Shown here one piece after another: positions 25,934 through 37,640 of a stretch of DNA of 64,000 nucleotides. A model generated the notes under the pieces. That model had not been told where the DNA came from, made no database searches, and saw nothing but the letters and a program-made list of their open reading frames with translations. Within the stretch, counting starts at the first letter, position 1. Each line of letters opens with the position of its first letter. Location of the stretch: NCBI RefSeq assembly GCF_010131535.1, contig NZ_WUBS01000012.1, positions 124,001 to 188,000 of the forward strand, in the 5' to 3' direction. This stretch comes from Acerihabitans arboris. Its GTDB lineage: Bacteria; Pseudomonadota; Gammaproteobacteria; Enterobacterales; Enterobacteriaceae. The position numbers and the translations under genes were made by a program.

Positions 25934-26879
25934 GCGTCCCGCCGTCGGAGGGGGCGGTGCCGATATCCCGGTGTTCAAGTGCGTACATCCGGCCTTCCGC
26001 CACCAGCGCCAGCATATCGGGGTCATGCTCGCGGTTACGGGCGAACACCAGGGCGATGGTCTGGCGCATCTGGTACGGGGCGGCCAGCGTCATCAGCCGC
26101 ACCGAATGCTCGTAGATGCGCTTCATGCGGCCCGGCAGCAGGGTATAACCGACCCCCGCCTGCACCAGGTTGATCATCGAAAAAATATCATTGACCCGGG
26201 TGACGATATGCGGCTCAAACCCGGCGACGTGGAACGCCTCCTGGAAACCGTGATAGGTGGCGAACCCTTCGGTCAGCGAGACAAATTTTTCGTCCTTGAA
26301 ATCGCGCAGATCCGCCGGTCCGGTGACATAAAGTGGGGACGACGCCGGCGCGGCCAGGTAGATGTCATCCTTGAACAGCGGCAGGGTCTCAAAACGGGCC
26401 GGGTCGATCTGGGTGTCGCTGACCGAAATCAGGATAGCGTCCAACTGCTGGTCCTCAAGCTTAACCAGCAGGTCCTGGTTGGACCCCATCAGCAGTTCCA
26501 GCTCCAGATCCGGTCGCCGCAGTTTTAAGCCCATAATCAGCCGCGGGACGGTATCGAGGGTCAGCGAGTACATGGTGCCCAGTTTGAGCCGGCCCTGGCC
26601 GATGCCGCCGCACTTACGGGTTTCCTCGATACCCCGCCGCATCAGGTCCGACACCTCGCGGGCATACTCGGCCAGGGTCTCGGCGGCGGGCAGCGGCGAA
26701 AGATTACGCCCCTGATGGATAAACAGCGGGCAGCGCACGCCCTCCTCCAGGGTATGCAGGGCGCGATGGACGCTGACCGTGCTTAATCCCAACAGTTCTG
26801 CGGTGCGGCTGATATTGCGCTTATCCATAAATGCCAGGAAAATCTCCAGCTTACGGAAGGTGATGTCGTTATCGATCAT
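25899..26879 (-). CDS. mdcR: LysR-family regulator of the malonate decarboxylase genes
   Basis: This is a 326-residue LysR-type regulator with an N-terminal winged helix (FRKLEIFLAFMDKRNISRTA, LGLSTVSVHRALHTLEE) and a substrate-binding domain (RLKLGTMYSLTLDTVPRLIM). In Klebsiella, MdcR activates the mdc operon in response to malonate. Its place at the end of the cluster, opposite to mdcABCDEFGH, supports that role. The last 35 bases overlap mdcH tail to tail. Only 72 bp separate its start from the sugar phosphorylase gene, which must contain its promoter. Confidence 0.9.
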   Translation of the reverse strand: MIDNDITFRKLEIFLAFMDKRNISRTAELLGLSTVSVHRALHTLEEGVRCPLFIHQGRNLSPLPAAETLAEYAREVSDLMRRGIEETRKCGGIGQGRLKLGTMYSLTLDTVPRLIMGLKLRRPDLELELLMGSNQDLLVKLEDQQLDAILISVSDTQIDPARFETLPLFKDDIYLAAPASSPLYVTGPADLRDFKDEKFVSLTEGFATYHGFQEAFHVAGFEPHIVTRVNDIFSMINLVQAGVGYTLLPGRMKRIYEHSVRLMTLAAPYQMRQTIALVFARNREHDPDMLALVAEGRMYALEHRDIGTAPSDGGTLNAASTARPAS

Positions 26880-26951
26880 AGAACGGATTCCATCCCGGCG
26901 GGTAAATAAGTATCGCGCGTGCGGCCCGGTCCGGATAACCCACCGCGTTAA

Positions 26952-28640
26952 TCAGGCCACGGTTTCCAGCCAGAAGAATTGATACGGCTCAAGGTTCAGC
27001 GGCGTGCCGCCCGCCCATTGCCGATAACTTACCACGTCCCGGTAGCGTCCCGCAGGTAAAGTACAGGCCATGGTTTTGGCGCTTAAATTAAAAACGCACA
27101 ATATGTTTTGCCGGGGGGAGCGCCGGTGAAAGGCAAACAGCGCATTATCCCATTCCAGCACTTCCATGGCGGCATCCGGATGAAAGGCCGGCTGCCCGCG
27201 TCGCCGTTGTATGAGATCGCTTAAGTGATGGAACACCCGCGCGCGCAGCGAGGTTTCATCCTGCAGGGCCGCCTCGATGGCCTTCAGCGGATATTTTTCC
27301 CGGTTGACCGCGCGGTTGTACCCGGCGGCCTTTACCCCTTCATAGTCATTGCGCGATCCGAGGATGCTTTGGATATAGACCGCCGGCACGCCGGGAAACG
27401 CCAGCAGGATAGCGTGCGCCAGCATAAAACGCCCCAGGCGCGTATCGTCGGTGTCCCGGCGGCGGTTAAGGGCGTCGAGAAAGGTGACGTTGATTTCATA
27501 AGGGCTGGTGGTGCCGTCGGTATTTTGTTTATACGACACCAGCGCGCCCTCGGACTCCAGGTCGCGCACCAGGCTGTTGATCTCCACCTCCGGCAGGATG
27601 CCGCGCAGCGGGTTCATGCCGACGCCGTCGTGGGAGGCGAGAAAATTAAAATACGTAATGTTATGGTTGCCGGTGTCCAGCGTTGCCGCCCACTGGCGCA
27701 AGGCGCGGCTGCTGCCGTTATGGATGGCGTGCAGCACCAGGGGCGGCAGGGGGAACTGGTACACCATCTGCGCTTCGTCCCGGCCGTTGCCGAAGTAGCT
27801 GATGTTGTCCTTATGCGGCACGTTGGTTTCGGTGATGATCACCGTGCCGGGAGCAACTTCATCAACGATGGCGCGCATCAGTTTAACCAGCAGATGGGTC
27901 TTGGGCAGGTGGATGCAGCGCGTGCCTATCTCTTTCCATAAATACCCCACCGCGTCGAGGCGGATATAATCCGCGCCCTGCGTCAGGTAATGCAGCAATA
28001 CCCCAATAATACTTATCAGCACGTGGGGATCGGCAAAATTAAGATCAACCTGATCGGCGCTGAAGGTGGTCCATAAATAACGGGTTTCACCATTTTTCAT
28101 GGTGAAGGGCGTCAACAGCGGCGAGGTGCGTGGGCGGGTCACGGTGCTCAGGTCGGTGGCGGGGGGGACATTGATAAAAAAGTTCTCGAAGCCCGTTTGC
28201 TGTTCCTGGTAGCCCGCCAGCCATTTGCTGTGCGCGGAAATGTGATTACAGACGAAATCGAACATCAGCCGGGTGGATTGGTTGAGCCGGCTGATATGTT
28301 GCCAACTGCCGACGATGGGGTTCACCTGATGATAATCGATGACCGAAAAGCCATCGTCCGACGAATAGGGATAAAACGGCAGTAGGTGGACCAGGTTGAA
28401 GGTGGCCTGGAGCCGTTGTTCAAAAAAGGTGGTCAGGGTGGCGAGGGTGGGCTGTTCGGCGGCCATAAACTGATCGGCATAGGTTATCAGTACGATGTCC
28501 TGCTCATCCCAGTGTAATTTGCGCGGTTGCTGTTGCGTCGATTTGGCAAAGCTGATTTTACTTTTGATGGTGTCCAGCTGCGCCTGGGTAAGTGATGAGG
28601 TGTAAATCTCTTCAAGTAAATGGGTAATGGCTTCCATCAT
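26952..28640 (-). CDS. GH13 subfamily 18 sugar phosphorylase (sucrose/glucosylglycerate phosphorylase-like)
   Basis: Enzymes of this subfamily split a glucoside with phosphate to give alpha-glucose 1-phosphate; known substrates include sucrose, sucrose 6-phosphate and glucosylglycerate (E. coli YcjM). The 562-residue product has the GH13 catalytic set: nucleophile D229 in YIRLDAVGYLW, acid/base E271 in VIITETNVPH and D338 in NFLASHDGVG. Residues LLPFYPYSSDDGFSVIDYH are typical of the subfamily. It stands alone, without its own transporter, kinase or regulator, upstream of mdcR in the same direction. The acceptor cannot be decided from motifs alone. Start 28640 or 28637 (better spacing to AAGG). 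Confidence 0.85.
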   Translation of the reverse strand: MMEAITHLLEEIYTSSLTQAQLDTIKSKISFAKSTQQQPRKLHWDEQDIVLITYADQFMAAEQPTLATLTTFFEQRLQATFNLVHLLPFYPYSSDDGFSVIDYHQVNPIVGSWQHISRLNQSTRLMFDFVCNHISAHSKWLAGYQEQQTGFENFFINVPPATDLSTVTRPRTSPLLTPFTMKNGETRYLWTTFSADQVDLNFADPHVLISIIGVLLHYLTQGADYIRLDAVGYLWKEIGTRCIHLPKTHLLVKLMRAIVDEVAPGTVIITETNVPHKDNISYFGNGRDEAQMVYQFPLPPLVLHAIHNGSSRALRQWAATLDTGNHNITYFNFLASHDGVGMNPLRGILPEVEINSLVRDLESEGALVSYKQNTDGTTSPYEINVTFLDALNRRRDTDDTRLGRFMLAHAILLAFPGVPAVYIQSILGSRNDYEGVKAAGYNRAVNREKYPLKAIEAALQDETSLRARVFHHLSDLIQRRRGQPAFHPDAAMEVLEWDNALFAFHRRSPRQNILCVFNLSAKTMACTLPAGRYRDVVSYRQWAGGTPLNLEPYQFFWLETVA

Positions 28641-28973
28641 TGCACCTTGTTAGGAGTGACGACGTCCTGAAACTGCATGACCGCGGCGTTGACGCCATGT
28701 TGTCAATGTAGCCATTAGCAAGGAAATCGCAAACCTTCTTACTTATCCGGCAGATGCCTGTGGCGGGCGATGTGGCAACGCCCGGCCGATAAAAGGTTAA
28801 ATTAACAGCGGGTTAACGGCCAGGCGGCCCGTGAGGGCCGCGTGAGGGGAAATGTAATTTGCGGAGCAGTCCGATAGGCCGCGACTGGGCCACACTGCGC
28901 TGGCGTGCCACGGCTAACGGCGCGCGCGGCCTGCTGAGCCTGTGCTAATCAGCGTGCGCGGCCGGCAGCGTCG
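28641..28973. other. Gene-free region with a perfect GC hairpin
   Basis: This 333-bp gap between the phosphorylase start and the feoB end has no plausible gene. It contains a perfect stem GCGGCCC-GTGA-GGGCCGC (28824-28841) without a T-run. E. coli has feoC directly after feoB; no FeoC-like frame is recognised here. The 28641-28750 part should hold the phosphorylase promoter. Confidence 0.45.
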
Positions 28974-31331
28974 TCAGCCGATAAACGGGGGCTTGACCAG
29001 CGCCGCCCGTGGGCAGTGCCGGCATCCGGCGGGAAGACTGGCGCCGGCCGCGGCGCCGCAGCCGGCGCGCTCCCTGTCCGGCGGCGGCGAAACGTCAAAA
29101 CGATGGCGCATCAGGTAAAGCGCCAGCACAAACAGTATGTTGAACAGCAGGACCAGCGCGATGCAGATAGCGCTGTCGGCCGGATGGGCGGCAAAGGTCG
29201 CGCCTTGGTAAAACAGGGTTGCCAGGGAGTAGGCGACGTCGACGCCCCAGACGATGGACAGGGCCATCCAGCCCCGGCTGCTTTCCCGGGCAATGGCGCC
29301 CATCACCGACACGCAGGGCACATACAGCAGCACAAAGATCAGGTAGCTGTAGGCGGCAACGGCGGTGCCGAATTTGCCGGCCATGACGCCCATGGAGCGG
29401 CCGTTCATATCGCCGTCGCCTTTGCTGGCCTCAACCGGGTTGGCCAGTACGCCCAGGCTGAAGGTGTCCTTCAGGCTCCGCCAGGTTTCGCCGATCGCGC
29501 CGCCAAGCGCACCCGCCAGGTTAAAACCCTCCGCGTCGAAGGGCGTGGCGGCGATATGTTCGGCGGTGTACAGGGTATTCAAGGTGCCGACCACCACTTC
29601 CTTGGCCATGGCGCCGGTCACCAGGCCGACCGTCGCCTGCCAGTTGTCGGCGTGGACGCCCATCGGCGCCAGCAGCGGCGTCAACCGTTTGCTGACCGAC
29701 GCCAGCGCCGAATCGTTGATATCATCCACCGCCGCGCCGCGCAGCGAAAAGCTGTTGAGCGCGCCGATAAACATACTGGCGACGATGATCACCTTGCCCG
29801 CGCGCAGTACAAACCCTGTTAACTTTTGCCAGGCTTGCAGCAGCAGGTTATTAAGACGCGGCACGTGATAAACCGGCAGTTCCAGGATAAACGGCGCCGC
29901 CTCGCCGCGCATAATGGTGTGTTTGAGCATCAGCCCGGTCAGCACCGCGACGATGATGCCGAGCAGATAAAGCGAAAATACCGCCGACGCTCCCCGCTGG
30001 CCGAAAAAGGCCGCGGCAAACACCGCAAAAATCGCCAGCCGGGCGCCGCAGGACATAAAGGGCGCCATCATGATGGTGATCAGGCGTTCGCGATGGGCAT
30101 CCAGCGTGCGCGCCCCCATTACCGAGGGCACGTTGCAGCCGAAGCCGACAATCAGCGGCACAAAGGATTTGCCCGGCAGCCCGAGCGCCTGCATCATCCG
30201 GTCCATGACAAACGCCGCGCGCGCCATATACCCCGAATCTTCCAGAAACGAGAGAAACAGGTACATCATGCCGATTTGCGGAATCAACGGCAGCACCGTG
30301 TTGATGCCTCCGCCAACCCCCTGGGCCAGGAACACCGTCAGCCAGCGCGGGAAATCCAGCGTATGCCCGAGCCACCGGATTCCGTCGATAAACAGGGCCG
30401 TGGATCCGATATCAAACAGGGGCTGCAGCGCCCCTCCGACGTTGATGGCCAGCAAGAACATAAGGTACATGACAAAAAAGAAGATAGGCACGCCCAGCCA
30501 GCGATTGAGCACCAGCGCGTCAAGCCTGCCGGTCATGGCATTGGCCAGCGTCAGGTGACCGTTGCTGACCGCTTGGCACACCTCGGTAATCACGCGATAG
30601 CGGGCATCGGCAATCATCAGCGCCGGATCATCACCGAGGGCGGCAGTGGCCCGGCTTAACTCTTCGGCGGCGGCGGTGAAATTGGACCGGCCGTAGATAT
30701 CCCCTTCCAGCAGCTGCAGCGCCAGCCCGCGGCGCTGGACCTCGGGCAGGCCGGACGGCAGCAGGGGGATTAACCGGCGCGCGGCTTGCAGGATATCCGC
30801 CGGATAGGGCAGTGGGATGGGCGTTGTCGCCGCCGCTTGGGTTATCACCCGTTTTAACGTGCCGATTCCCCTGCCGCGGGTGGAGACCAACGGCACCACC
30901 GGGCAACCGAGCCGCCGGGATAGGGCGGGGATATCGATCACCACCCGCTGGCGTGCGGCGATATCGAGCATATTAAGCGCCACGATACAGGGGATACCGG
31001 ACTCCATGAGTTGCATGGTCAGGTAAAGATTGCGTTCCAGGTTGGCGGCGTCGATGACGTTTACCAGCACATCGGCTTCCCGGCTGAATATAAAGCGGCA
31101 GGCGATCTGCTCATCCAGTGAGGTTTGCCGTGACAGGGTGGTCAAAGAGTAAGTGCCCGGTAAATCAATCACCGTAACCTGATGGTTCCCGGCGGTAAAA
31201 AAGCCTTCTTTACGTTCAACCGTGACGCCGGCCCAATTGCCGACCCGCTGGCGCGCGCCGGTTAACCGGTTAAATAAGGTGGTTTTGCCGGCATTCGGGT
31301 TGCCGATTAAACCAATGGTGAGCTCTTTCAT
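28974..31331 (-). CDS. feoB: Ferrous iron transport protein B
   Basis: FeoB is the inner-membrane Fe(II) permease with a cytosolic G-protein domain. The 785-residue product (773 in E. coli) starts MKELTIGLIGNPNAGKTTLF, with the G1 loop at residues 10-17, VDLPGTYSLTT and the NMLD G4 motif; two Gate regions and the membrane core are conserved (GCNVPSVMGARTLD). The C-terminal tail is cysteine-containing (GCGAAAGASLPAGCRHC) but differs from E. coli. The start at 31331 is preferred over an upstream frame start at 31385. feoA lies 69 bp upstream in the same direction. Confidence 0.97.
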   Translation of the reverse strand: MKELTIGLIGNPNAGKTTLFNRLTGARQRVGNWAGVTVERKEGFFTAGNHQVTVIDLPGTYSLTTLSRQTSLDEQIACRFIFSREADVLVNVIDAANLERNLYLTMQLMESGIPCIVALNMLDIAARQRVVIDIPALSRRLGCPVVPLVSTRGRGIGTLKRVITQAAATTPIPLPYPADILQAARRLIPLLPSGLPEVQRRGLALQLLEGDIYGRSNFTAAAEELSRATAALGDDPALMIADARYRVITEVCQAVSNGHLTLANAMTGRLDALVLNRWLGVPIFFFVMYLMFLLAINVGGALQPLFDIGSTALFIDGIRWLGHTLDFPRWLTVFLAQGVGGGINTVLPLIPQIGMMYLFLSFLEDSGYMARAAFVMDRMMQALGLPGKSFVPLIVGFGCNVPSVMGARTLDAHRERLITIMMAPFMSCGARLAIFAVFAAAFFGQRGASAVFSLYLLGIIVAVLTGLMLKHTIMRGEAAPFILELPVYHVPRLNNLLLQAWQKLTGFVLRAGKVIIVASMFIGALNSFSLRGAAVDDINDSALASVSKRLTPLLAPMGVHADNWQATVGLVTGAMAKEVVVGTLNTLYTAEHIAATPFDAEGFNLAGALGGAIGETWRSLKDTFSLGVLANPVEASKGDGDMNGRSMGVMAGKFGTAVAAYSYLIFVLLYVPCVSVMGAIARESSRGWMALSIVWGVDVAYSLATLFYQGATFAAHPADSAICIALVLLFNILFVLALYLMRHRFDVSPPPDRERAGCGAAAGASLPAGCRHCPRAALVKPPFIG

Positions 31332-31400
31332 AACCTGCGAATATCCATATATAAGTGACCGCGGGCGAGCCGGGGTTTGCGTCAACGCTGGGGCGTCGGG

Positions 31401-31625
31401 TCAGCCCTGGCTGGTCAGCATCAGCTGTGATAAATCCTTTTTGCGTAATGCCAACTGCGCCCGGCGTGTTTCTATTTGGATCGGATCGCCCAGCGGCGCC
31501 ACGCGGATGACCTGGAATGAGGAGCCGGGCAGCATGCCTAACGACAATAATTTTTGCCGGTATGCCGGGTTTATCTTTTCGGCGTAACCGATAATTTTAT
31601 AATGGTGATGCGGTACAAAATGCAT
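31401..31625 (-). CDS. feoA: Ferrous iron transport protein A
   Basis: FeoA is a small SH3-like cytosolic protein needed for FeoB-mediated Fe(II) uptake. The 74-residue product keeps the family core [20 protein letters not shown] and [13 protein letters not shown], almost the same as in E. coli. AAGG precedes the ATG. It is first in the feoAB operon, and the AT-rich sequence upstream should contain the anaerobic and iron-responsive promoter. Confidence 0.96.
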   Translation of the reverse strand: MHFVPHHHYKIIGYAEKINPAYRQKLLSLGMLPGSSFQVIRVAPLGDPIQIETRRAQLALRKKDLSQLMLTSQG

Positions 31626-31967
31626 ATAACCTTCTTTAATAATTCTCGCGCTACTTACTGAATAAGTCCTGAGCTTGAATAATAGTTAATGCGTTTAATG
31701 ACAGGCACGCGTTTACGGGACGATTTGTCGTGTTTGTGGTGCTATATATGTTATAGCCCTGTTTTAACATCAATAGCTCTCATTGGCAAATGAAACTTAT
31801 TCGTAAATAGATTTACCTCGGCGGCCTGAATGAAAATTAATGGCAACTATTATTTTAAACTAATATTAATATAATATTTTAGTTAAATAATTAATGAATA
31901 AATTAGACTGCGATCAAGAATGAGAAAGATAATAAATATTGGCGTAATGAATAAGGCGGTTAAATAA
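31626..31967 (-). promoter_or_regulatory. AT-rich feo promoter region
   Basis: No gene is seen between feoA and the tex terminator. A hand count of 31861-31920 gives 9 G+C in 60 bp, against about 35-38 in coding DNA nearby. E. coli feoABC is activated by FNR and repressed by Fur. GATAATAAATATTG (31927-31940) is a loose Fur-like sequence, and GATCAA near 31913 resembles an FNR half-site. Neither is a convincing full site. Confidence 0.35.
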
Positions 31968-32016
31968 ATCACCCTTGGTCCCGGACGAAAGATTTGCCGC
32001 CCGGGCCAAGGGTGAT
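31968..32016 (-). terminator. Terminator of tex
   Basis: ATCACCCTTGG-T-CCCGG (31968-31984) pairs with CCGGGCCAAGGGTGAT (32001-32016), a 16-bp stem with one bulge. On the minus strand it follows the tex stop by a few bases and is followed by TTATTTAA. It is a good candidate intrinsic terminator, also shielding feo from tex. Confidence 0.75.
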
Positions 32017-32022
32017 ATCACA

Positions 32023-34350
32023 TCAGCGTTTTTTACCGAGCGCGGCGGCCAAGGCATCGCCCAATACGCTGTTGCCGGCGCCGGACTGGCTGCCGGGCCG
32101 TGATTTGGCCGCCGGGCGGGCCGGCGCGTCGCGCCGTTTCTCGCCGCCGCCGTCGCGACGGCTCAGGGTTTCGCCCGGCTGTTCATCCAGGCGCATGGTC
32201 AGGGCGATACGCTTGCGCGGCAAATCGACGTCCATCACCTTCACCTTGACGATATCCCCGGCCTTGACCACTTTATGCGGATCCTCGACAAAACTCGCCG
32301 ACAGGGAGGAGATATGCACCAGGCCGTCCTGGTGGACGCCGATATCCACGAACGCGCCGAAGTTGGTCACGTTGGTCACGGTGCCTTCCAGTATCATGCC
32401 CAGGGTTAAATCTTGCAGGGTTTCCACGCCGTCGGCAAAGGTGGCGGTCTTGAATTCCGGCCGCGGGTCGCGCCCCGGTTTTTCCAGTTCACGGATAATG
32501 TCGGTCACGGTGGGCAAACCGACGCGATCGTCGGTAAAACGGACCGGGTCAATGGCGCGTAGCGCGCCGGCGTTGCCCAGCAGGACGTCCAGCGACAGCT
32601 CGGTGGCCTTGAGAATGCGCTCGACCACCGGATAGCTTTCCGGATGCACTGTGGAAGCGTCCAGCGGGTTGTCGCCATGATTGATGCGCAGGAACCCGGC
32701 GCACTGTTCAAAGGCTTTGGGCCCGAGCCGGCCCACTTTCAGCAATTGATTGCGATCGCGGAACCGGCCGTTTTCGTCGCGCCAGCTGACGATATTCTGC
32801 GCCATCATGCGGGTCAGTCCCGCTACCCGGGTCAGCAGCGGCACCGACGCGGTATTCAAATCAACGCCGACGGCGTTAACGCAGTCCTCCACCACGGTAT
32901 CGAGCTTTTTCGCCAGCAGGCTTTGGCTGACGTCGTGCTGATACTGGCCGACACCGATGGATTTGGGGTCGATCTTGACCAGCTCCGCCAGCGGATCCTG
33001 TAAGCGGCGGGCAATGGACACCGCGCCGCGCAGCGAAACGTCCAGGTCGGGGAATTCCAGCGCCGCCAGCTCCGAGGCGGAGTAAACCGACGCGCCGGCC
33101 TCGCTGACGATCACCTTCTGGGCGGTCACCTTGGGGAACTGCTCTTTTACCAGGGCAAAAAAGCGTTCGGTTTCCCGTGATGCGGTGCCGTTGCCGATGG
33201 CCACCAGCTCCACCTGATGCTTCAGGCACAGGGCCGCCACCGCCGCCACCGCTTTTGCCGTCTGGCCGGTATGGGGATAGATGGTATCGGTGGCCACCAG
33301 CTTGCCGGTGGCGTCCACTACCGCCACCTTGACGCCGGTGCGCAGCCCCGGGTCCAGTCCCATGGTCGGACGCAGGCCCGCCGGCGCGGCCATCATCAGG
33401 TCGTGCATATTGCGGGCAAATACCTGGATGGCCTCTTCCTCGGCCTTTTCCCGGATGCTGCCCATCAGTTCGGTTTCCAGGTGCAGCAGGATCTTGATGC
33501 GCCAGGTCCAGTTAATCACCGCCCGGCGCCAGGCATCGCCCGGCGCCTGGTTGAGGCGCACCTGCAGGTGATCGATGATCATCTGTTCGCAGTGGCTTTC
33601 GCGCGGCGGCTCGTCGGTATGCGGATCGGCATTCAGCGAGATTTGCAAAATACCCTCGTTGCGGCCGCGGAACATGGCCAGGGCGCGGTGGGAGGGCACC
33701 TGCGCCAGCGGCTCATGATGGGCAAAATAATCGCGGAACTTTGCGCCTTCGTCTTCTTTACCGGCGATGACGCTGGCCACCAGATGGGCGTTTTTCCAAA
33801 GGTAATGGCGGATTTTTGCCAGCAGCGCGGCGTCCTCGGCAAAACGTTCCATCAGGATATAACGCGCGCCGTCCAGCGCCGCCTTGACGTCGGCCACGCC
33901 TTTGTCGGCGTCGACGTAAGCCGCCGCCACCTCTTCCGGCTGCCGGCTGGCATCCCGCCATAAGGCCTCGGCCAGCGGTTCGAGGCCGGCTTCCAGGGCG
34001 ATTTGCCCGCGCGTGCGGCGTTTCAGTTTATAGGGCAGGTAAAGATCTTCGAGCTCGGTTTTGCTCAGCGTGCCGTTGATGGCGCCCGCCAGCTGCTCGG
34101 TCAGCTTGCCCTGATCGCCGATGGCTTTCAGGATAGCCTGGCGCCGTTCCTCAAGCTCGCGCAGGTAGCCGAGACGGGTTTCCAGCTGGCGCAGTTGGGT
34201 ATCGTCCAGGCCGCCGGTGACCTCTTTACGATAGCGCGAGATAAAAGGAACGGTATTCCCTTCGTCCAGCAGGCGAATGGCGGCGTCAACCTGCTCGGGA
34301 CGGGCTTTCAGCTCTGCGGCAATAAGGCGATTCAAAGGTTCATTCATCAT
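32023..34350 (-). CDS. yhgF: Tex family transcription accessory / RNA-binding protein
   Basis: Tex is a conserved cytoplasmic nucleic-acid-binding protein related to Spt6. The 775-residue product aligns end to end with E. coli YhgF (773). Domains in order are an N-terminal helical region ([20 protein letters not shown]), a YqgF/RNase H-like domain ([20 protein letters not shown]), helix-hairpin-helix motifs ([18 protein letters not shown]), and a C-terminal S1 domain ([20 protein letters not shown]). The last 40 residues are basic and Arg/Pro-rich. It neighbours greB divergently, another transcription factor. Confidence 0.96.
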   Translation of the reverse strand: MMNEPLNRLIAAELKARPEQVDAAIRLLDEGNTVPFISRYRKEVTGGLDDTQLRQLETRLGYLRELEERRQAILKAIGDQGKLTEQLAGAINGTLSKTELEDLYLPYKLKRRTRGQIALEAGLEPLAEALWRDASRQPEEVAAAYVDADKGVADVKAALDGARYILMERFAEDAALLAKIRHYLWKNAHLVASVIAGKEDEGAKFRDYFAHHEPLAQVPSHRALAMFRGRNEGILQISLNADPHTDEPPRESHCEQMIIDHLQVRLNQAPGDAWRRAVINWTWRIKILLHLETELMGSIREKAEEEAIQVFARNMHDLMMAAPAGLRPTMGLDPGLRTGVKVAVVDATGKLVATDTIYPHTGQTAKAVAAVAALCLKHQVELVAIGNGTASRETERFFALVKEQFPKVTAQKVIVSEAGASVYSASELAALEFPDLDVSLRGAVSIARRLQDPLAELVKIDPKSIGVGQYQHDVSQSLLAKKLDTVVEDCVNAVGVDLNTASVPLLTRVAGLTRMMAQNIVSWRDENGRFRDRNQLLKVGRLGPKAFEQCAGFLRINHGDNPLDASTVHPESYPVVERILKATELSLDVLLGNAGALRAIDPVRFTDDRVGLPTVTDIIRELEKPGRDPRPEFKTATFADGVETLQDLTLGMILEGTVTNVTNFGAFVDIGVHQDGLVHISSLSASFVEDPHKVVKAGDIVKVKVMDVDLPRKRIALTMRLDEQPGETLSRRDGGGEKRRDAPARPAAKSRPGSQSGAGNSVLGDALAAALGKKR

Positions 34351-34584
34351 TCTGTTATGGTCGTCATCACGTTATGGGTTACTTATGCAGTGGACAGTTA
34401 TACGTATTGCGCCGTCAAAATGCCAGTTATCTGACCGTCGCGGGGGGTGTTAACGGTTAAAGTTGCGGCATTGTTCAAGGTCCCGCGGCCGGAGTAGGGT
34501 TATGGGCGTTACCGCCGCGCCGCGAGCCGGCGGTCTATGGTATATTTCACCGGTACGGCTTCTTTCATTTGCTAAACGGTCACG

Positions 34585-35070
34585 ATGAAAACCAACATAA
34601 TTACCCGTCAGGGCTACCAGGAGCTCCAGGAAGAGTTAGATCATCTCTGGAAGCGCTATCGTCCCGAGATCACGGAAAAGGTCTCCTGGGCGGCAAGCCT
34701 CGGCGATCGCAGCGAAAACGCCGATTATCACTACAACAAAAAGATCCTGCGTGAAATCGATCGCCGGGTACGCTATCTGCGCCGGGTGTTGAAGGAAGCG
34801 CGGGTGGTGGATTATTCGCCGCAGCAGGAAGGCCGGGTATTTTTCGGCGCCTGGGTGGAGGTGGAAAACGAACAGGGCGAACGGCTGTGTTTTCGTATTG
34901 TCGGGCCGGATGAGATTTTTAAGCATAAAACCTATATTTCCATTGATTCGCCGATGGCGCGCGCCTTGCTAAAAAAAGCGGTGGACGACGAGGCGGCGGT
35001 GACTACGCCCACCGGCCTGAAAACCTGGTACGTCAATAAAATTTCCTATCAGGCGCCGTTGGACGAATAG
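34585..35070 (+). CDS. greB: Transcription elongation factor GreB
   Basis: GreB stimulates RNA polymerase to cleave backtracked transcripts. The 161-residue product (158 in E. coli) has the coiled-coil with the acidic tip in SWAASLGDRSENADYHYNKK, then the C-terminal FKBP-like domain with RIVGPDEI and ISIDSPMARALLKK. It is divergent from tex with a 234-bp gap and followed by ompR after 293 bp, which contains AT-rich promoter sequence. Gene order matches E. coli. Confidence 0.96.
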   Translation: MKTNIITRQGYQELQEELDHLWKRYRPEITEKVSWAASLGDRSENADYHYNKKILREIDRRVRYLRRVLKEARVVDYSPQQEGRVFFGAWVEVENEQGERLCFRIVGPDEIFKHKTYISIDSPMARALLKKAVDDEAAVTTPTGLKTWYVNKISYQAPLDE

Positions 35071-35363
35071 CTGAAATAGGCGAAATATCAGCCCGCTGTG
35101 GTTTACTTTAGCGGGGGTAAGGGGAACAATCATCCTACCCGGATGGTTCCATTATCGTCACCCCGGCAATTGTGGATAAATACCGGTTAAGGCTGGCGAT
35201 AATCGTCATAAAGCGCGTTTTTTTGCCTAAAGTGTGGATAACTACGTATTTCCATATGCTTTGTAACAATTTTGCTTAGAATATACACCTGAAACCGCTG
35301 TCGGTGCCTTACAGGTTTCTGAACAATACGCTTACGGGCGTATCGCCTTTGGGAGAGAGAACA

Positions 35364-37453
<2,090 letters not shown>

Positions 37454-37483
37454 CCGCACCCTGCTAACGCCCGCGCTGCAGCC

Positions 37484-37510
37484 AAAAAGACGCCCCCGTT
37501 GCGCGGGGGC
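37484..37510 (-). terminator. Terminator of pckA (and possibly envZ)
   Basis: GCCCCCG (37492-37498), loop TTGCG, CGGGGGC (37504-37510) form a perfect 7-bp GC stem. Read on the minus strand it is followed by GTCTTTTT, a proper intrinsic terminator about 130 bp after the pckA stop. It lies 38 bp after envZ and may act in both directions. Confidence 0.75.
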
Positions 37511-37559
37511 ATTGATTGGGGCTGGCGCTAGCGGGCCTACCGCGCCATGGGGCACTCCT

Positions 37560-37632
37560 GCGGCCTGAGAAGGCCGCTTCAACCCCACATCGGCACGCTC
37601 TCCCTTTAACACGCCGGGTGTAACTCCGGCGT
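37560..37632 (+). repeat. Intergenic two-hairpin repeat, copy B
   Basis: Hairpin one is GCGGCC-TGAGAA-GGCCGC (37560-37577); the spacer runs TTCAACCCCACATCGGCACG then CTCTCCC; hairpin two is CGCCGG/CCGGCG (37612-37631). It is the best preserved of three copies (A at 4853, C at 44150) and lies in the convergent gap between envZ and pckA. Confidence 0.6.
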
Positions 37633-37640
37633 AGGCGCGC

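Noticed and set aside
29016-29822. 268-codon plus-strand frame inside feoB
   Set aside because: Antisense shadow of feoB with low-complexity content and no family resemblance.
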